Assembly (NCBI RefSeq): GCF_011492945.1
Contig: NZ_CP045119.1
Location: forward strand, 3,100,001-3,164,000
Direction: 5' to 3'
From: Rubrobacter tropicus
GTDB taxonomy: Bacteria; Actinomycetota; Rubrobacteria; Rubrobacterales; Rubrobacteraceae
DNA length: 64,000 bases
Shown: positions 50,469 through 58,542 of the stretch, one piece after another
Position numbering within the stretch: the stretch's first letter is position 1
Layout: each line of letters starts with the position of its first letter
The notes under the pieces: model-generated
The model's input: the letters and a program-made list of their open reading frames with translations, nothing else
The model's database searches: none
Told to the model about the DNA's origin: nothing
Position numbers and translations under genes: made by a program

Positions 50469-52142
50469 TTGTTCGAGCAGCTTTACGAGCCGGTAGGCAA
50501 CCTTGCGGTTTCGACCATAATCGCCGCCATACCCATCATCGTGCTGTTCGTGCTTCTGGCTGGCCTGCGGATTGCGGCCCAGTGGGCCGCGCTCATCACC
50601 CTGGCGGTCGCGCTCGTCATCGCCGTGTTCGTCTACCAGATGCCATTCGGGTTGGCGATCAACGCTACGCTGCTAGGGATTTGCTTCGGCCTCTTCCCCA
50701 TCGTCTGGATCGTCATAAACGCCATCTTTATCTACAACGTCATAGTAGACACGGGCCTCTTCAACACGATTCGGGACTCGCTGGCGGGCGTGAGCAACGA
50801 CCGGCGCATACAGGTGGTCCTTATAGCCTTCGTCTTCGGGGCGCTATTGGAGGCGACGGCCGGTTTCGGGACGCCCGTGGCGATCACGGCCTCCCTCATG
50901 GCCGGGCTCGGGTTCGAGGCGCTCTACGCGGCGGCGCTGGCGCTCCTGGCGAACACCGCGCCCGTCGCCTTCGGCGGGTTCGGCATCCCCATAATCACGG
51001 GAGCGTCCGTCGCCGGTCTCGACGTCCTGGAGCTCTCGCAGATGGTGGGCCGCCAGACGCCGGTGCTCGCCATCATCATCCCCGGCATGCTCGTAACCGT
51101 GATGGCCGGCTTCCGCAGGATGCTGGAGGTCTGGCCGGTCGTCGTGGTAAGCGGGGTGGCCTTCGCGGGCACGCAGTTCGTCGTCTCGAACGTCCTCGGG
51201 CCCGAGCTCGCCGACCTGCTGGCGGCCATAGTCACGGTCGTCGCCGTCATAGGGCTGCTCTCGTTCTGGCGCCCCTCTACCGAGTGGCACTTCGAGAACG
51301 AGCCGGCCGCTTCTGAGAGGGAGTCCTACGAGACGCCGCCGCTCGGGCGCACGCTCTACGCGTGGTCGCCGTTCATCATCATCGTGGCGCTGTTTTTGAT
51401 CGTCCAGATCCCACCCATAAAAGCGGCCGTCGGGTCCATCCAGACGTCCATAAACTTTCCGACCGCCGAGGTCAGCGAGACGACCGGGGCACCGACCATC
51501 CCCTGGCCAGGGCTCAACGAGCAGATAGAGCAGCAGCCCCCGGTAGTCCCCGAGGCGGCCCCCTACTCCGCCACGTTCTCGACCAACTGGCTGTCCGCGG
51601 CGGGCACCATCATCCTCATTGCCGACATCATAGCCCTCGCCTTCTTGAGGGTGAGTCCTGGCAGGGCTTTACGGATCTACGGCCAGTCCCTCAACCAGCT
51701 CAAGTGGGCCATACTCACGATAGCCTCGATCCTCGGCCTCGCGTACCTGCTCAACTACTCGGGCATGACCTTCACATTGGGCCTCGCGTTCGCCTCGACG
51801 GGCTTCCTGTACGTGTTCTTCGCCTCTTTTATAGGGTGGCTCGGGGTGGCGCTGACCGGCTCTGACACGTCGTCCAACGCGTTGTTCGCGAACCTGCAGA
51901 AGGTGACGGCGCAGCAGATCGGGGTGAGCCCCAACCTGACCGTCGGCGCCAACTCCTCGGGTGGTGTGCTCGGGAAGATGATCTCACCCCAGAACCTCGC
52001 CGTCGGCACGAGCGCCACGGGCCTTCAGGGCAGGGAGGGAGACCTTCTCCGTCTGGTCCTGAAGTGGTCGATCGGCCTGACCATAGTCATGTCGATCCTG
52101 GTCGTCCTGCAGGCGACGGTGCTCAACTTCATGGTCCCGTAG
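50469..52142 (+). CDS. LctP/GlcA-family lactate/glycolate permease
   Basis: Proton-coupled uptake of short 2-hydroxy acids. About 13 TMs; the family motif FGALLEATAGFGTPVAITASLM is at residues 108-130, with NTAPVAFGGFGIPI, FGxQxP-like GRQTPVLAIIIPGML, and the ending ANSSGGVLGKMISPQNLAVGTSATGL. The TTG start at 50469 is preceded by GGGAGG at eight bases. The length of 557 is usual. With glcDEF in the same region, glycolate is a likely substrate; lactate is equally possible by sequence. Confidence 0.92.
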   Translation: MFEQLYEPVGNLAVSTIIAAIPIIVLFVLLAGLRIAAQWAALITLAVALVIAVFVYQMPFGLAINATLLGICFGLFPIVWIVINAIFIYNVIVDTGLFNTIRDSLAGVSNDRRIQVVLIAFVFGALLEATAGFGTPVAITASLMAGLGFEALYAAALALLANTAPVAFGGFGIPIITGASVAGLDVLELSQMVGRQTPVLAIIIPGMLVTVMAGFRRMLEVWPVVVVSGVAFAGTQFVVSNVLGPELADLLAAIVTVVAVIGLLSFWRPSTEWHFENEPAASERESYETPPLGRTLYAWSPFIIIVALFLIVQIPPIKAAVGSIQTSINFPTAEVSETTGAPTIPWPGLNEQIEQQPPVVPEAAPYSATFSTNWLSAAGTIILIADIIALAFLRVSPGRALRIYGQSLNQLKWAILTIASILGLAYLLNYSGMTFTLGLAFASTGFLYVFFASFIGWLGVALTGSDTSSNALFANLQKVTAQQIGVSPNLTVGANSSGGVLGKMISPQNLAVGTSATGLQGREGDLLRLVLKWSIGLTIVMSILVVLQATVLNFMVP

Positions 52143-52198
52143 CGGTTCGCCACGCGAACCGCGCTGTCAGCTATCAGCTTTTTTTGCTGATAGCTGAC
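52142..52198. terminator. Double hairpin between convergent genes
   Basis: GCGGTTCGC/GCGAACCGC (52142-52162) overlaps the permease stop, followed by perfect 13-base arms GTCAGCTATCAGC (52166-52178) and GCTGATAGCTGAC (52186-52198) around a loop of seven T. The second hairpin is a minimal CTGA-word element. Read from either strand it could terminate both genes. Confidence 0.7.
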
Positions 52199-52206
52199 GG
52201 CCAGCA

Positions 52207-53004
52207 CTAGCCCTCGCCCGCCCGTTCGAGGATGCGGCGCAGGGTGGCCGTCTCTTCGGCGTCGAGCCGAACGGCCCCGCGCTCGGCGCCCTCGGACGGT
52301 TGCCGGGAGTCGACGCCGACCAGGACGGAGGCTATGGAGGCTATAAAGTAGGAGAAGATGCCCACAGCGTAGAGCATGAGCGCGAAGCCGAGGACGCGCC
52401 CGCCTGCGGTGACCGGGTAGATCTCGCTCCCCACGGTCGTGACGAGGGCCCCCGACCACCACAGGGCGTCGCCGAAGTCCTCTATGGTGGCAGCCGGCGC
52501 CCCGGCCTCGAGCAGGAGGCCGGCCGCCGCGCCGAGCAGGATCACGATAACCGAGACGAGGGCGAGCTGCCCGAGCCTGCGACGCCTCAAGAACGTCAGG
52601 GCGCCCCCGGAGCCCCTGCCCCCGAAGACCGCGAGCCTGAAGAGCGGCAGGGCGCGGGCCGCCCTTAGCACGCCCAGCACCTTCAGGAACCTCAAGAACG
52701 GGACCAGAAGGACCAAAACGTCGAGCCAGTTGCGCCGCAGGTAGGCGCGCTTGACCGGCGCCAGGGCGAACTTGACCGCGAACTCGACGAGGAACAACCC
52801 CCACAGGGACCAGCCGAGGACCGCCAGCCTCCCCCGCCACGGGCCGCCGACCTCTCCGCTCAGCTCGATCACGGCGAGCAGGACCATAAGTACCGAGGCG
52901 AGGGCCAGGGGCACGTCCAGGTAGCGGTCCAGCCGCCTCCGCAAATCCTCCCGCAGGCCGGGGTTCTCCCGCAGCCGGCCCGCCTCGACTCTCTTGGCGC
53001 CCAT
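52207..53004 (-). CDS. Voltage-gated-like ion channel with non-canonical filter
   Basis: Six-TM channel of the VIC type. The first four helices include FLVEFAVKFALAPVKRAYL, WLDVLVLLVPFLRFLKVLGVLRAARALPLFRL (S4-like with spaced Arg). The pore loop reads GALVTTVGSEIYPVTAGGRVLG, where classical potassium channels have TVGYGD; this GSE variant is known from a prokaryotic channel group, so ion choice is uncertain. S6 is LMLYAVGIFSYFIASIASVLVG. ATG 53004 has AGAGGGGG upstream. The length of 265 is typical. Confidence 0.85.
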   Translation of the reverse strand: MGAKRVEAGRLRENPGLREDLRRRLDRYLDVPLALASVLMVLLAVIELSGEVGGPWRGRLAVLGWSLWGLFLVEFAVKFALAPVKRAYLRRNWLDVLVLLVPFLRFLKVLGVLRAARALPLFRLAVFGGRGSGGALTFLRRRRLGQLALVSVIVILLGAAAGLLLEAGAPAATIEDFGDALWWSGALVTTVGSEIYPVTAGGRVLGFALMLYAVGIFSYFIASIASVLVGVDSRQPSEGAERGAVRLDAEETATLRRILERAGEG

Positions 53005-53139
53005 CAAGCCCCCTCTTCTCTGGTTCGGAAACTAGAAGCGGTCCACGCAAGGATAAACCCTTCGCGGATCGAGCCGCCGGTCGTGGGCGGGAACCGCAGA
53101 GCACGAGGCCTTTGATACCGGGTTGCAGAAGGACCGGGC

Positions 53140-53274
53140 CGGGAGGTTCGTTAAGCATCGAGGATCGGTCGTCTTGCAAGCCGCCGTAGAAGCCTCCAGG
53201 ACCTCGAAACCTCCGTAACTCGCAGCCCGTTCGCGATGGGCTCCATCCTTCCGCAAACCGCTGTGGAAGAAGCT
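53140..53274. repeat. Family C repeat, inverted copy
   Basis: GCCCGTTCGCGATGGGCTCCATCCTTCCGCAAACCGCT at 53226-53263 is the reverse complement, with few changes, of the start of the element at 5607. To its left are CCTCCAGGACCTCGAAACCTCCGTAACT and TCTTGCAAGCCGCCGTAGAAG, matching the other half of the 5603-5792 copy. It lies between the ion channel start and the ZIP-like gene. Confidence 0.7.
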
Positions 53275-54012
53275 TTAGAAAGCCGCCAGTAGGATCGCCG
53301 CGTAGAGTCCGGCCCCGAGGACGAAGGCCCAGAACCGGCTCTCGCGCTCCTCGGGCAACTCCTCCTTCAGGACGTTCATCACCACGCCGCCCGCCAGGAA
53401 GGCGAACAGGACCGCGATCGCGGCCTCCGAGACCTCGAAGAGGAGCCCCGCGGCCCACCCCGCGAGGACGGCGGCCGCCAGTACCCAGCGTCCGGTCCGG
53501 TCGTAGGCGCCCTTGTGGTCCTCGCGCAGCCCGAAATCGTTGACCACGAAATGGACGCCCATCGCGAGAGCGAAGAGGACGAGACTCCAGAGCCCCGGCT
53601 GCTCCCGGTGGAGCATCAGGTAGCCGATCAGGAGGTTGTAGAGGGCGAAGGAGGAGACGTGCAGCCAGAACACGCCCGCCCCTGTGGCATCCCCCTTGCC
53701 CGCCCGCCGCCTCCTTCCGCGCGACAGCTTCGCGGCCCGTTCGAGCCCGTAGAACGACACGAGCCCCACCATCGCCACGAGGTAGACGTGGTACTCCAGG
53801 AAGGAGAAGTTCTCCCCCGCGGCCCGGCGGATGGTCTCCTGTTCCTCGGCGAGATCCGGCAGGAGGTGGACGAAGACGTAGGCCACCGAGACGCCGCCGG
53901 CCGCAGAAAGCCAGCCGCTGCGCGGCGAAACCTCCAGGAAGCGCATCCTCCCGGAGAAGAGATGCGCGGCGACGAGGCCGGCCACGAGCATGAGGGAGAG
54001 GAGCGGGATCAC
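53275..54012 (-). CDS. ZIP-like integral membrane protein
   Basis: A 245-residue protein with about eight TMs. Features compatible with ZIP metal transporters are SVAYVFVHLLPDLAEEQE (HxxP/D), FALAMGVHFVVNDFGLRED in a central helix with His-Asn-Asp, and GGVVMNVLKEELPEE. The cytosolic loop LSRGRRRRAGKGD is basic. GTG 54012 lies 14 bases after the HPP gene stop. Substrate unknown; the classical HNxxD..HExxH pattern is incomplete. Confidence 0.65.
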   Translation of the reverse strand: MIPLLSLMLVAGLVAAHLFSGRMRFLEVSPRSGWLSAAGGVSVAYVFVHLLPDLAEEQETIRRAAGENFSFLEYHVYLVAMVGLVSFYGLERAAKLSRGRRRRAGKGDATGAGVFWLHVSSFALYNLLIGYLMLHREQPGLWSLVLFALAMGVHFVVNDFGLREDHKGAYDRTGRWVLAAAVLAGWAAGLLFEVSEAAIAVLFAFLAGGVVMNVLKEELPEERESRFWAFVLGAGLYAAILLAAF

Positions 54013-54025
54013 GCCGGTTCCGCCC

Positions 54026-54583
54026 TCATTGCTTGACCCCCCATGCCGGTACCGGCACGCCGGCGGCCCGGTTGATGGGCCAGCCGACGGCCGTGAGCAC
54101 GACGACACCGGCCATGAGCGCCGCCATCTCGGAGGGTGTTTGCAGGAAGCCGAGGCTCACTATGAGCGTGGTGGCACCGGTCGGGGGATGGGAGGCGCTC
54201 AGGAGCAGGAGGACCGCCCCGGTAAGGGCCACCGAGAAGGCGCCCGCGCCGATGCGGGCCGGGGTGGCGTCCTCGACCAGGATGCTCGGGTTGTCGAGAA
54301 GGCCGAAGAGGCCCAGGGATAGAAAGCCTGCCAGGATCGCCACGGCGTGCCCGATCAGGGCGTTGCGCGGGCTGGAGGTCGCCGCCATCGGCCGCTCGAA
54401 AAAGAGCAGCGCGGTCGGGCCCAGGCTCGGGAACAGGAGGGGCTGCTTCGCCAGGTAGGCCGCCAAACCGCTGATCGCGAGCGCCAGACCGCAGGCGAAA
54501 AAGGCGTAGATCGCCTCCCCCACCCGGCCCCCGAACCTTTCGACCAGCCGCGCGCGCAGGCCGTGGTGTTCCCCGCCGGGCAC
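54026..54583 (-). CDS. HPP family membrane protein
   Basis: HPP-family integral membrane protein, 185 residues with four or five TMs: LALAISGLAAYLAKQPLLFPSLGPTALLFFERP, SPRNALIGHAVAILAGFLSL, and the name-giving SHPPTGATTLIVSLG. Plant plastid HPP proteins are established nitrite transporters, so with the adjacent nitrate-reductase-like gene a nitrite or related anion role is attractive but unproven. GTG 54583 overlaps the preceding stop by one base (TAGTG). Confidence 0.87.
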   Translation of the reverse strand: MPGGEHHGLRARLVERFGGRVGEAIYAFFACGLALAISGLAAYLAKQPLLFPSLGPTALLFFERPMAATSSPRNALIGHAVAILAGFLSLGLFGLLDNPSILVEDATPARIGAGAFSVALTGAVLLLLSASHPPTGATTLIVSLGFLQTPSEMAALMAGVVVLTAVGWPINRAAGVPVPAWGVKQ

Positions 54584-55041
54584 TACGGCGCCACGATCAG
54601 GGCCTGGGGGGCGGCCTGCTTCATCCTGGTCTCTAGCCATTTGATCTGGGTGGCCGTCTGGCCCTCGCAGGAGTTGACCACCTCCAAAAGCTCCCGGTCC
54701 CCGACGCCCTGGGCGGCCTGCCCGATCATGGTCCACGCGATGTCGCAGGCGTTCGCCATCAGGAAGAGGTCGTGGAGGTCCCGGATCAGGCCGATCCCCC
54801 CCTCCCTGGTGCCGTCGAAGAACTGGTGGTATAGCCGGTCCGGCTCCGTCGGCCTGTCCTCGCCGTAGCGCTTCACGAAGGGTTCGAGCTTCTCCACGTG
54901 GGCCTCGCACTGCGCGGCCAGCGTGTTGCCCGTGTGGAAGATGTCCACCTCCGCGGCGTGGCCCTCGCCGACCTTGCGGAACCCCGCCGCCAGGTTCTGC
55001 TCGGACTGGTGCAGGTACCCCAGGTAGTTTGCCAGGTGCAC
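54583..55041 (-). CDS. Helical protein coupled to the molybdopterin oxidoreductase
   Basis: Not confidently recognised. It has 152 residues and is entirely helical, with His/Glu-rich faces: NYLGYLHQSEQNLAAGF, EVDIFHTGNTLAAQCEAHVEKL, LIRDLHDLFLMANACDIAWTMIGQAA and ELLEVVNSCEGQTATQIKWLETR. The arrangement suggests a ferritin- or hemerythrin-like four-helix bundle that may hold metal. GTG 55041 has GGGAG upstream; its start touches the oxidoreductase stop, so it may be an accessory or electron-transfer partner. Confidence 0.65.
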   Translation of the reverse strand: MHLANYLGYLHQSEQNLAAGFRKVGEGHAAEVDIFHTGNTLAAQCEAHVEKLEPFVKRYGEDRPTEPDRLYHQFFDGTREGGIGLIRDLHDLFLMANACDIAWTMIGQAAQGVGDRELLEVVNSCEGQTATQIKWLETRMKQAAPQALIVAP

Positions 55042-55042
55042 G

Positions 55043-57460
55043 CTATCTCCCACCCCTCGTCGTCTCGTGAACGCGGCCGTCTCCTGCGGGTTTCGAGGCC
55101 GTGTTCGTCGGCGCCGGGGCGGGCGAGCCGTCCGAGTCGGCGACCTTCGTCACCCTCACCGCGCCGGCCTTGAAGAGCGGCTGCTTGGAGACGGGGTCCC
55201 ACTCGGTTATGGTCAGCTCGTTCGCGGCCCGGGCGTGGCCGTCGGGGGCGTCTCCCCCCTCCTGGTCGAAGTAGCCGTAGTGGAAGGGCGCGAAGACGAC
55301 GCCGCCCCGGATGTCGCTCACGCGCGCCCTCGCCTCGATCCGGCCGCGCGGGGATTCCACGCGAACGGTGTCCCCCTCGGAGACGCCGAGTTCCCGGGCG
55401 TCTTCGGGTGAGACCTCGACCCACGCCTCGGGGGCTGCGTTCTGGAGCTGGGGCGCCCGGGCGGTCTTTGTGCGGGTGTGGAAGTGGAAGATCGTACGCC
55501 CCGTGTTGAGCCGGAAGGGGTACTCCCCGCCAGGCTCCTCGTGCGGCGGCGTGTACGCGGCGGCCTTGAGGAAGGCCCTCCCCTCCGGGGCCGTGGCGCG
55601 GTGGTCGGCCTCGGAGTTCACGGCGCCCATGAGGAGGTCGTGACCGTAGGTCTCGCAGTCCTCCGTGCGGGTGTTGAAGTCCGCGTCCCCGTAGAGACGC
55701 TCGGTGCCGTCGGGGTGCTCCCCGTTGCAGGGCCACTGAATCCCGGAGCCGCCCCTGAGCTTCTCGTAAGTCAGGCCCGTGTAGTCGCAGGGGCGACCTC
55801 GCGTGCACTCTTTCCAGGCCTCGAAGGCCTCCTCGGGGTGCTCCCACTTTATGAGGGGGCGCCCGTCCCTGTCGCGGAAGTCCATGCGTTTGGCGTACTC
55901 CAGAAAGATGTCGAGGTCGTGCTTCGTCTCTCCGGGCGGCCCGACGGCCGCCTCCGAGAGGTGGACCGTGCGGTCGGTGTTGGTGTAGGTGCCCGTCTTC
56001 TCGCCCCAGGTCGCCGCGGGCAGGACCACGTCGGCGAGCTGGGCCGTCTCGGTCAGGAAGATGTCCTGGACGACGACGAAGAGGTCCTCGCTTCCGAGGA
56101 TGCTTCTGATGCGGCGCAGCTCCGGGAGGGAGACCGCCGGGTTCGTGCAGCTTATCCAGAGGAAGTTTATCGAGCCCTGCTCGGCGTAGCGCCAGATCTG
56201 CATCGCGTGCGTCGGCGGGGCCCAGTGCGGGATCTTCATCCCGTCCACGTTCCACAGGTCGGCCAGCTCCTGGACGTGTTCCTTGTTGTCCCAGTTCCTG
56301 AACGCGGGCAGGTCCCCGTTGGCCCCCGTCTCGCGGGTGTTCTGGGCGGTGGGCTGGCCGTTGAACTGCAGCACGCCGCAGCCGGGCCTACCCAGCATCC
56401 CGCGCAGCAGGTGGATGTTGTTGATCCCGCAGGCCGCGGCCGTCGCCTGGTGGCTCTGGTAGACGCCCTGGAGCGCCGTCGAGAGCAGCCGCCGGGAAGT
56501 CCCGAGTATGCGCGCCGCCTCCCGAATCTCCTCTGTTTCGACCCCGCACACCCCCGCCGCCCACTCGGGCGTGCAGCCCGCGACCGTGCTCTTGAGCTCC
56601 TCGAAGCCGAAGGTGTGGGCTTCCACGTACTCCCCGTCGTACCAGCCGTTCTTTATGATCTCGTACAGAAAGGCGTTGAGGAGGGCCACGTTGGTGCCGG
56701 GTTTGATCGGCAGATGAACGGTGGCCTTCTCGGCGACGGGCGTCGGCCTCGGGTCGACCACTACGAGGTCTGGCGGGTTCGGGCCCTCCAGGCGGTCGAG
56801 TACGCGCATCCAGGTGACGGCCTGCGTCTCGGCCATGTTGTGTCCGAAGAGCATGATGGCCTCGGCGTGGTCTATGTCCGCGTAGGAGCCGGGCTGGCCG
56901 TCGCTCCCGAAGCTCTCCTTCAGCGCCTGCCCGGCCGTGGCCGTGCACAGCCGCGTGTTGCCGTCCATGTGGGGCGTCCCGAGGCCGGCCTTGCCGATGA
57001 CGCCCAAAGTGTAGTACTCCTCCAGAAAGAGCTGGCCCGTGGTGTAGAAGCCGAAGGCGAGCGGGCCCTTCTCCTCCAGAAGCCTCTTCGACTCCCCGAC
57101 GATGCGATCGAAGGCTTCGTCCCAGCTCGCCTCGACGAGCTCGCCGTTCTCGCGAACGAGCGGTCTTTTCAGCCGGTCATCGGAGTTGTTGGCCTGCCAG
57201 CCGAAGAGGTCCTTGGGGTCGAGGCGTCCCTTGTTGACGCGGTCCACCGGGCGTCCCCGCACGCCGACGATGCGGCCGTCTTTTACGGCGATGTCCAGGG
57301 CGTCGCCGTTGGAGTGGAGGATGGAGGCCGTCTGGACCCAGGCGTCCACGTCCTCCTCGCCCACCCCGTCTTCGAGGAACCGGTCCACCCTCGTCGGCCA
57401 GTCTTCGTCCCTTCCGAACGGCGTGCGTTCGCCCCAGGGGTTCGCTATGCGGTCGGTCAA
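55043..57460 (-). CDS. Molybdopterin oxidoreductase lacking the N-terminal Fe-S ligands
   Basis: DMSO reductase-family enzyme similar to assimilatory nitrate reductases. DIAVKDGRIVGVRGRPVDRVNKGRL and LFGWQANNSDDRLKRPLVR are typical, MDGNTRLCTATA supplies a Cys as Mo ligand, and later domains show LFGHNMAETQAVTW, VVVDPRPTPVAEKA, LWISCTNPAVSLPEL, VVLPAATWGEKTGTYTNTDR and the C-terminal barrel (FRLNTGRTIFHFHTRTKT). Where relatives have CVLCSNGCGLDI this protein has SILHSNGDALDI, and the fourth Cys is Asp (GRLDPK), so no [4Fe-4S] cluster is expected. TTG 57460 follows AGGAGG. 805 residues. Confidence 0.85.
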   Translation of the reverse strand: MTDRIANPWGERTPFGRDEDWPTRVDRFLEDGVGEEDVDAWVQTASILHSNGDALDIAVKDGRIVGVRGRPVDRVNKGRLDPKDLFGWQANNSDDRLKRPLVRENGELVEASWDEAFDRIVGESKRLLEEKGPLAFGFYTTGQLFLEEYYTLGVIGKAGLGTPHMDGNTRLCTATAGQALKESFGSDGQPGSYADIDHAEAIMLFGHNMAETQAVTWMRVLDRLEGPNPPDLVVVDPRPTPVAEKATVHLPIKPGTNVALLNAFLYEIIKNGWYDGEYVEAHTFGFEELKSTVAGCTPEWAAGVCGVETEEIREAARILGTSRRLLSTALQGVYQSHQATAAACGINNIHLLRGMLGRPGCGVLQFNGQPTAQNTRETGANGDLPAFRNWDNKEHVQELADLWNVDGMKIPHWAPPTHAMQIWRYAEQGSINFLWISCTNPAVSLPELRRIRSILGSEDLFVVVQDIFLTETAQLADVVLPAATWGEKTGTYTNTDRTVHLSEAAVGPPGETKHDLDIFLEYAKRMDFRDRDGRPLIKWEHPEEAFEAWKECTRGRPCDYTGLTYEKLRGGSGIQWPCNGEHPDGTERLYGDADFNTRTEDCETYGHDLLMGAVNSEADHRATAPEGRAFLKAAAYTPPHEEPGGEYPFRLNTGRTIFHFHTRTKTARAPQLQNAAPEAWVEVSPEDARELGVSEGDTVRVESPRGRIEARARVSDIRGGVVFAPFHYGYFDQEGGDAPDGHARAANELTITEWDPVSKQPLFKAGAVRVTKVADSDGSPAPAPTNTASKPAGDGRVHETTRGGR

Positions 57461-57784
57461 GCCTTGCCTCCTGTGTCGGGATCTCGCGGTTTATCCGTCG
57501 CCTTCGTGCCGCGATGCTTCGCGGTTGGGTATACGGTTCCCGTGGGTTCCCGTTTCCGAAACCGGCCAATGATCGGACCGCAGAAGCGCGGATGGGGGCG
57601 TCTAAAGCGGTTTGCAAAGAGGTTGGGCCTCTTCGCAGGGCTATCGGCTTTCAGCGGTCGGCTTTCAGCGGTCGGCTTTCAGCAAGGGCAAAAAAGGCTG
57701 ATAGCCGAGAGCGTAGGCGAAGCCGGAGCGGGCTGACAAGCTGACCGCGCGGATCGCGGTGGCTCAATGCCACCGCGATCCGCT
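57461..57784. repeat. Composite repeat region upstream of the molybdopterin oxidoreductase
   Basis: The 324-base gap holds promoter-proximal DNA at 57461-57600, then AAGCGGTTTGCAAAGAGG (family C-like hairpin with CCTCTTCGCA), tandem CGGTCGGCTTTCAG words, the loop CAAGGGCAAAAAAGG, CTGATAGCCGAGAGCG, the module GGCGAAGCCGGAGCGGGCTGA, and perfect 15-base arms at 57749-57763 and 57769-57783 (loop TCAAT) abutting the PAS gene stop. No gene is seen. Confidence 0.75.
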
Positions 57785-58189
57785 TTAGGATTGCCCGCCC
57801 GGGCGGGGCGTTTGCGCGGCGCGGGCGTTGGCCACGACGAGGCCCGTGTCGTCCGGGGCTTCGAGGACGTTCCGAACGGTGAGCTCCACGGTTCTCCATT
57901 CGCCCGACCTCTCGCGCAGGCGCGGGTGCGTGGCGAACGAGGCGCCTGGGTCGTCCATTACGTCCGAGATCAGGGCCCGGACGCGGGGAAGGTCGTCTTC
58001 GTGGACGAGCCCGAGCACGTCTTTCCAGAACATCTCTTCCGCGGAGTACCCGAGGAATTCGTCGCCCCGGCCGTCAAGCCGGCGCAGGCCACGCGCGGCG
58101 AAGACGAAGACGTGGCCGGAGGCAGCAAGGGTTCCGCCGGAGGAACTCTCCAGCAACCCGCCCGCGGTCCCCTCCATCCTCACCCGCAC
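57785..58189 (-). CDS. PAS-domain protein
   Basis: A stand-alone PAS sensor domain of 134 residues. GHVFVFAARGLRRLDGRGDEFLGYSAEEMFWKDVLGLVHEDDLPRV is the PAS core with the helix-to-strand turn, and LRERSGEWRTVELTVRNVLEAPDDTGLVVANAR is the PAC-type sheet. No output domain, so it probably acts on a partner. GTG 58189 overlaps the PadR-like regulator gene by ten bases, which makes that regulator the likely partner. Confidence 0.82.
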   Translation of the reverse strand: MRVRMEGTAGGLLESSSGGTLAASGHVFVFAARGLRRLDGRGDEFLGYSAEEMFWKDVLGLVHEDDLPRVRALISDVMDDPGASFATHPRLRERSGEWRTVELTVRNVLEAPDDTGLVVANARAAQTPRPGGQS

Positions 58190-58542
58190 ACCCCGCGGGT
58201 GGCGGCTCCTTCGTAGGCTTTCAAGAAGGATTCGATCTCCCTCTGGTAAGACCGCATGAAGTCGGCCAAAAACTCGATGTACGCCTTGCCCGGCTCCGTC
58301 AGCCCGTACCTCCGGCGCGAGAGCAAGTACCCCAGATGCTCGTGCTCGGAAAAGATTAGCCCTTCCTCCTCCGCCCGCCGCAGGGTCCTGTAGATCTCAC
58401 CCGGCCGCACGGAGCCGAACCCGAGGTCCGAGACCCTGCCCATCAACTCGTAGCCCCGCAGGTCTTCCCCGCGCATGCAGAGCAGGAGGAAGGGCATGAG
58501 CCACTCCCGAACGTCGGCGTCCCGAACGGTCTCTACGGTCAC
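58180..58542 (-). CDS. PadR-family transcriptional regulator
   Basis: Winged-helix repressor of the PadR type. VREWLMPFLLLCMRGEDLRGYELMGRVSDLGFGSVRPGEIYRTLRRAEEEGLI is the DNA-binding domain, RRRYGLTEPGKAYIEFLADFM the wing and dimer helix. The 120 residues are typical. GTG 58542. Overlap with the PAS gene suggests a ligand- or redox-sensing pair; targets unknown, perhaps its own promoter. Confidence 0.92.
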   Translation of the reverse strand: MTVETVRDADVREWLMPFLLLCMRGEDLRGYELMGRVSDLGFGSVRPGEIYRTLRRAEEEGLIFSEHEHLGYLLSRRRYGLTEPGKAYIEFLADFMRSYQREIESFLKAYEGAATRGVCG

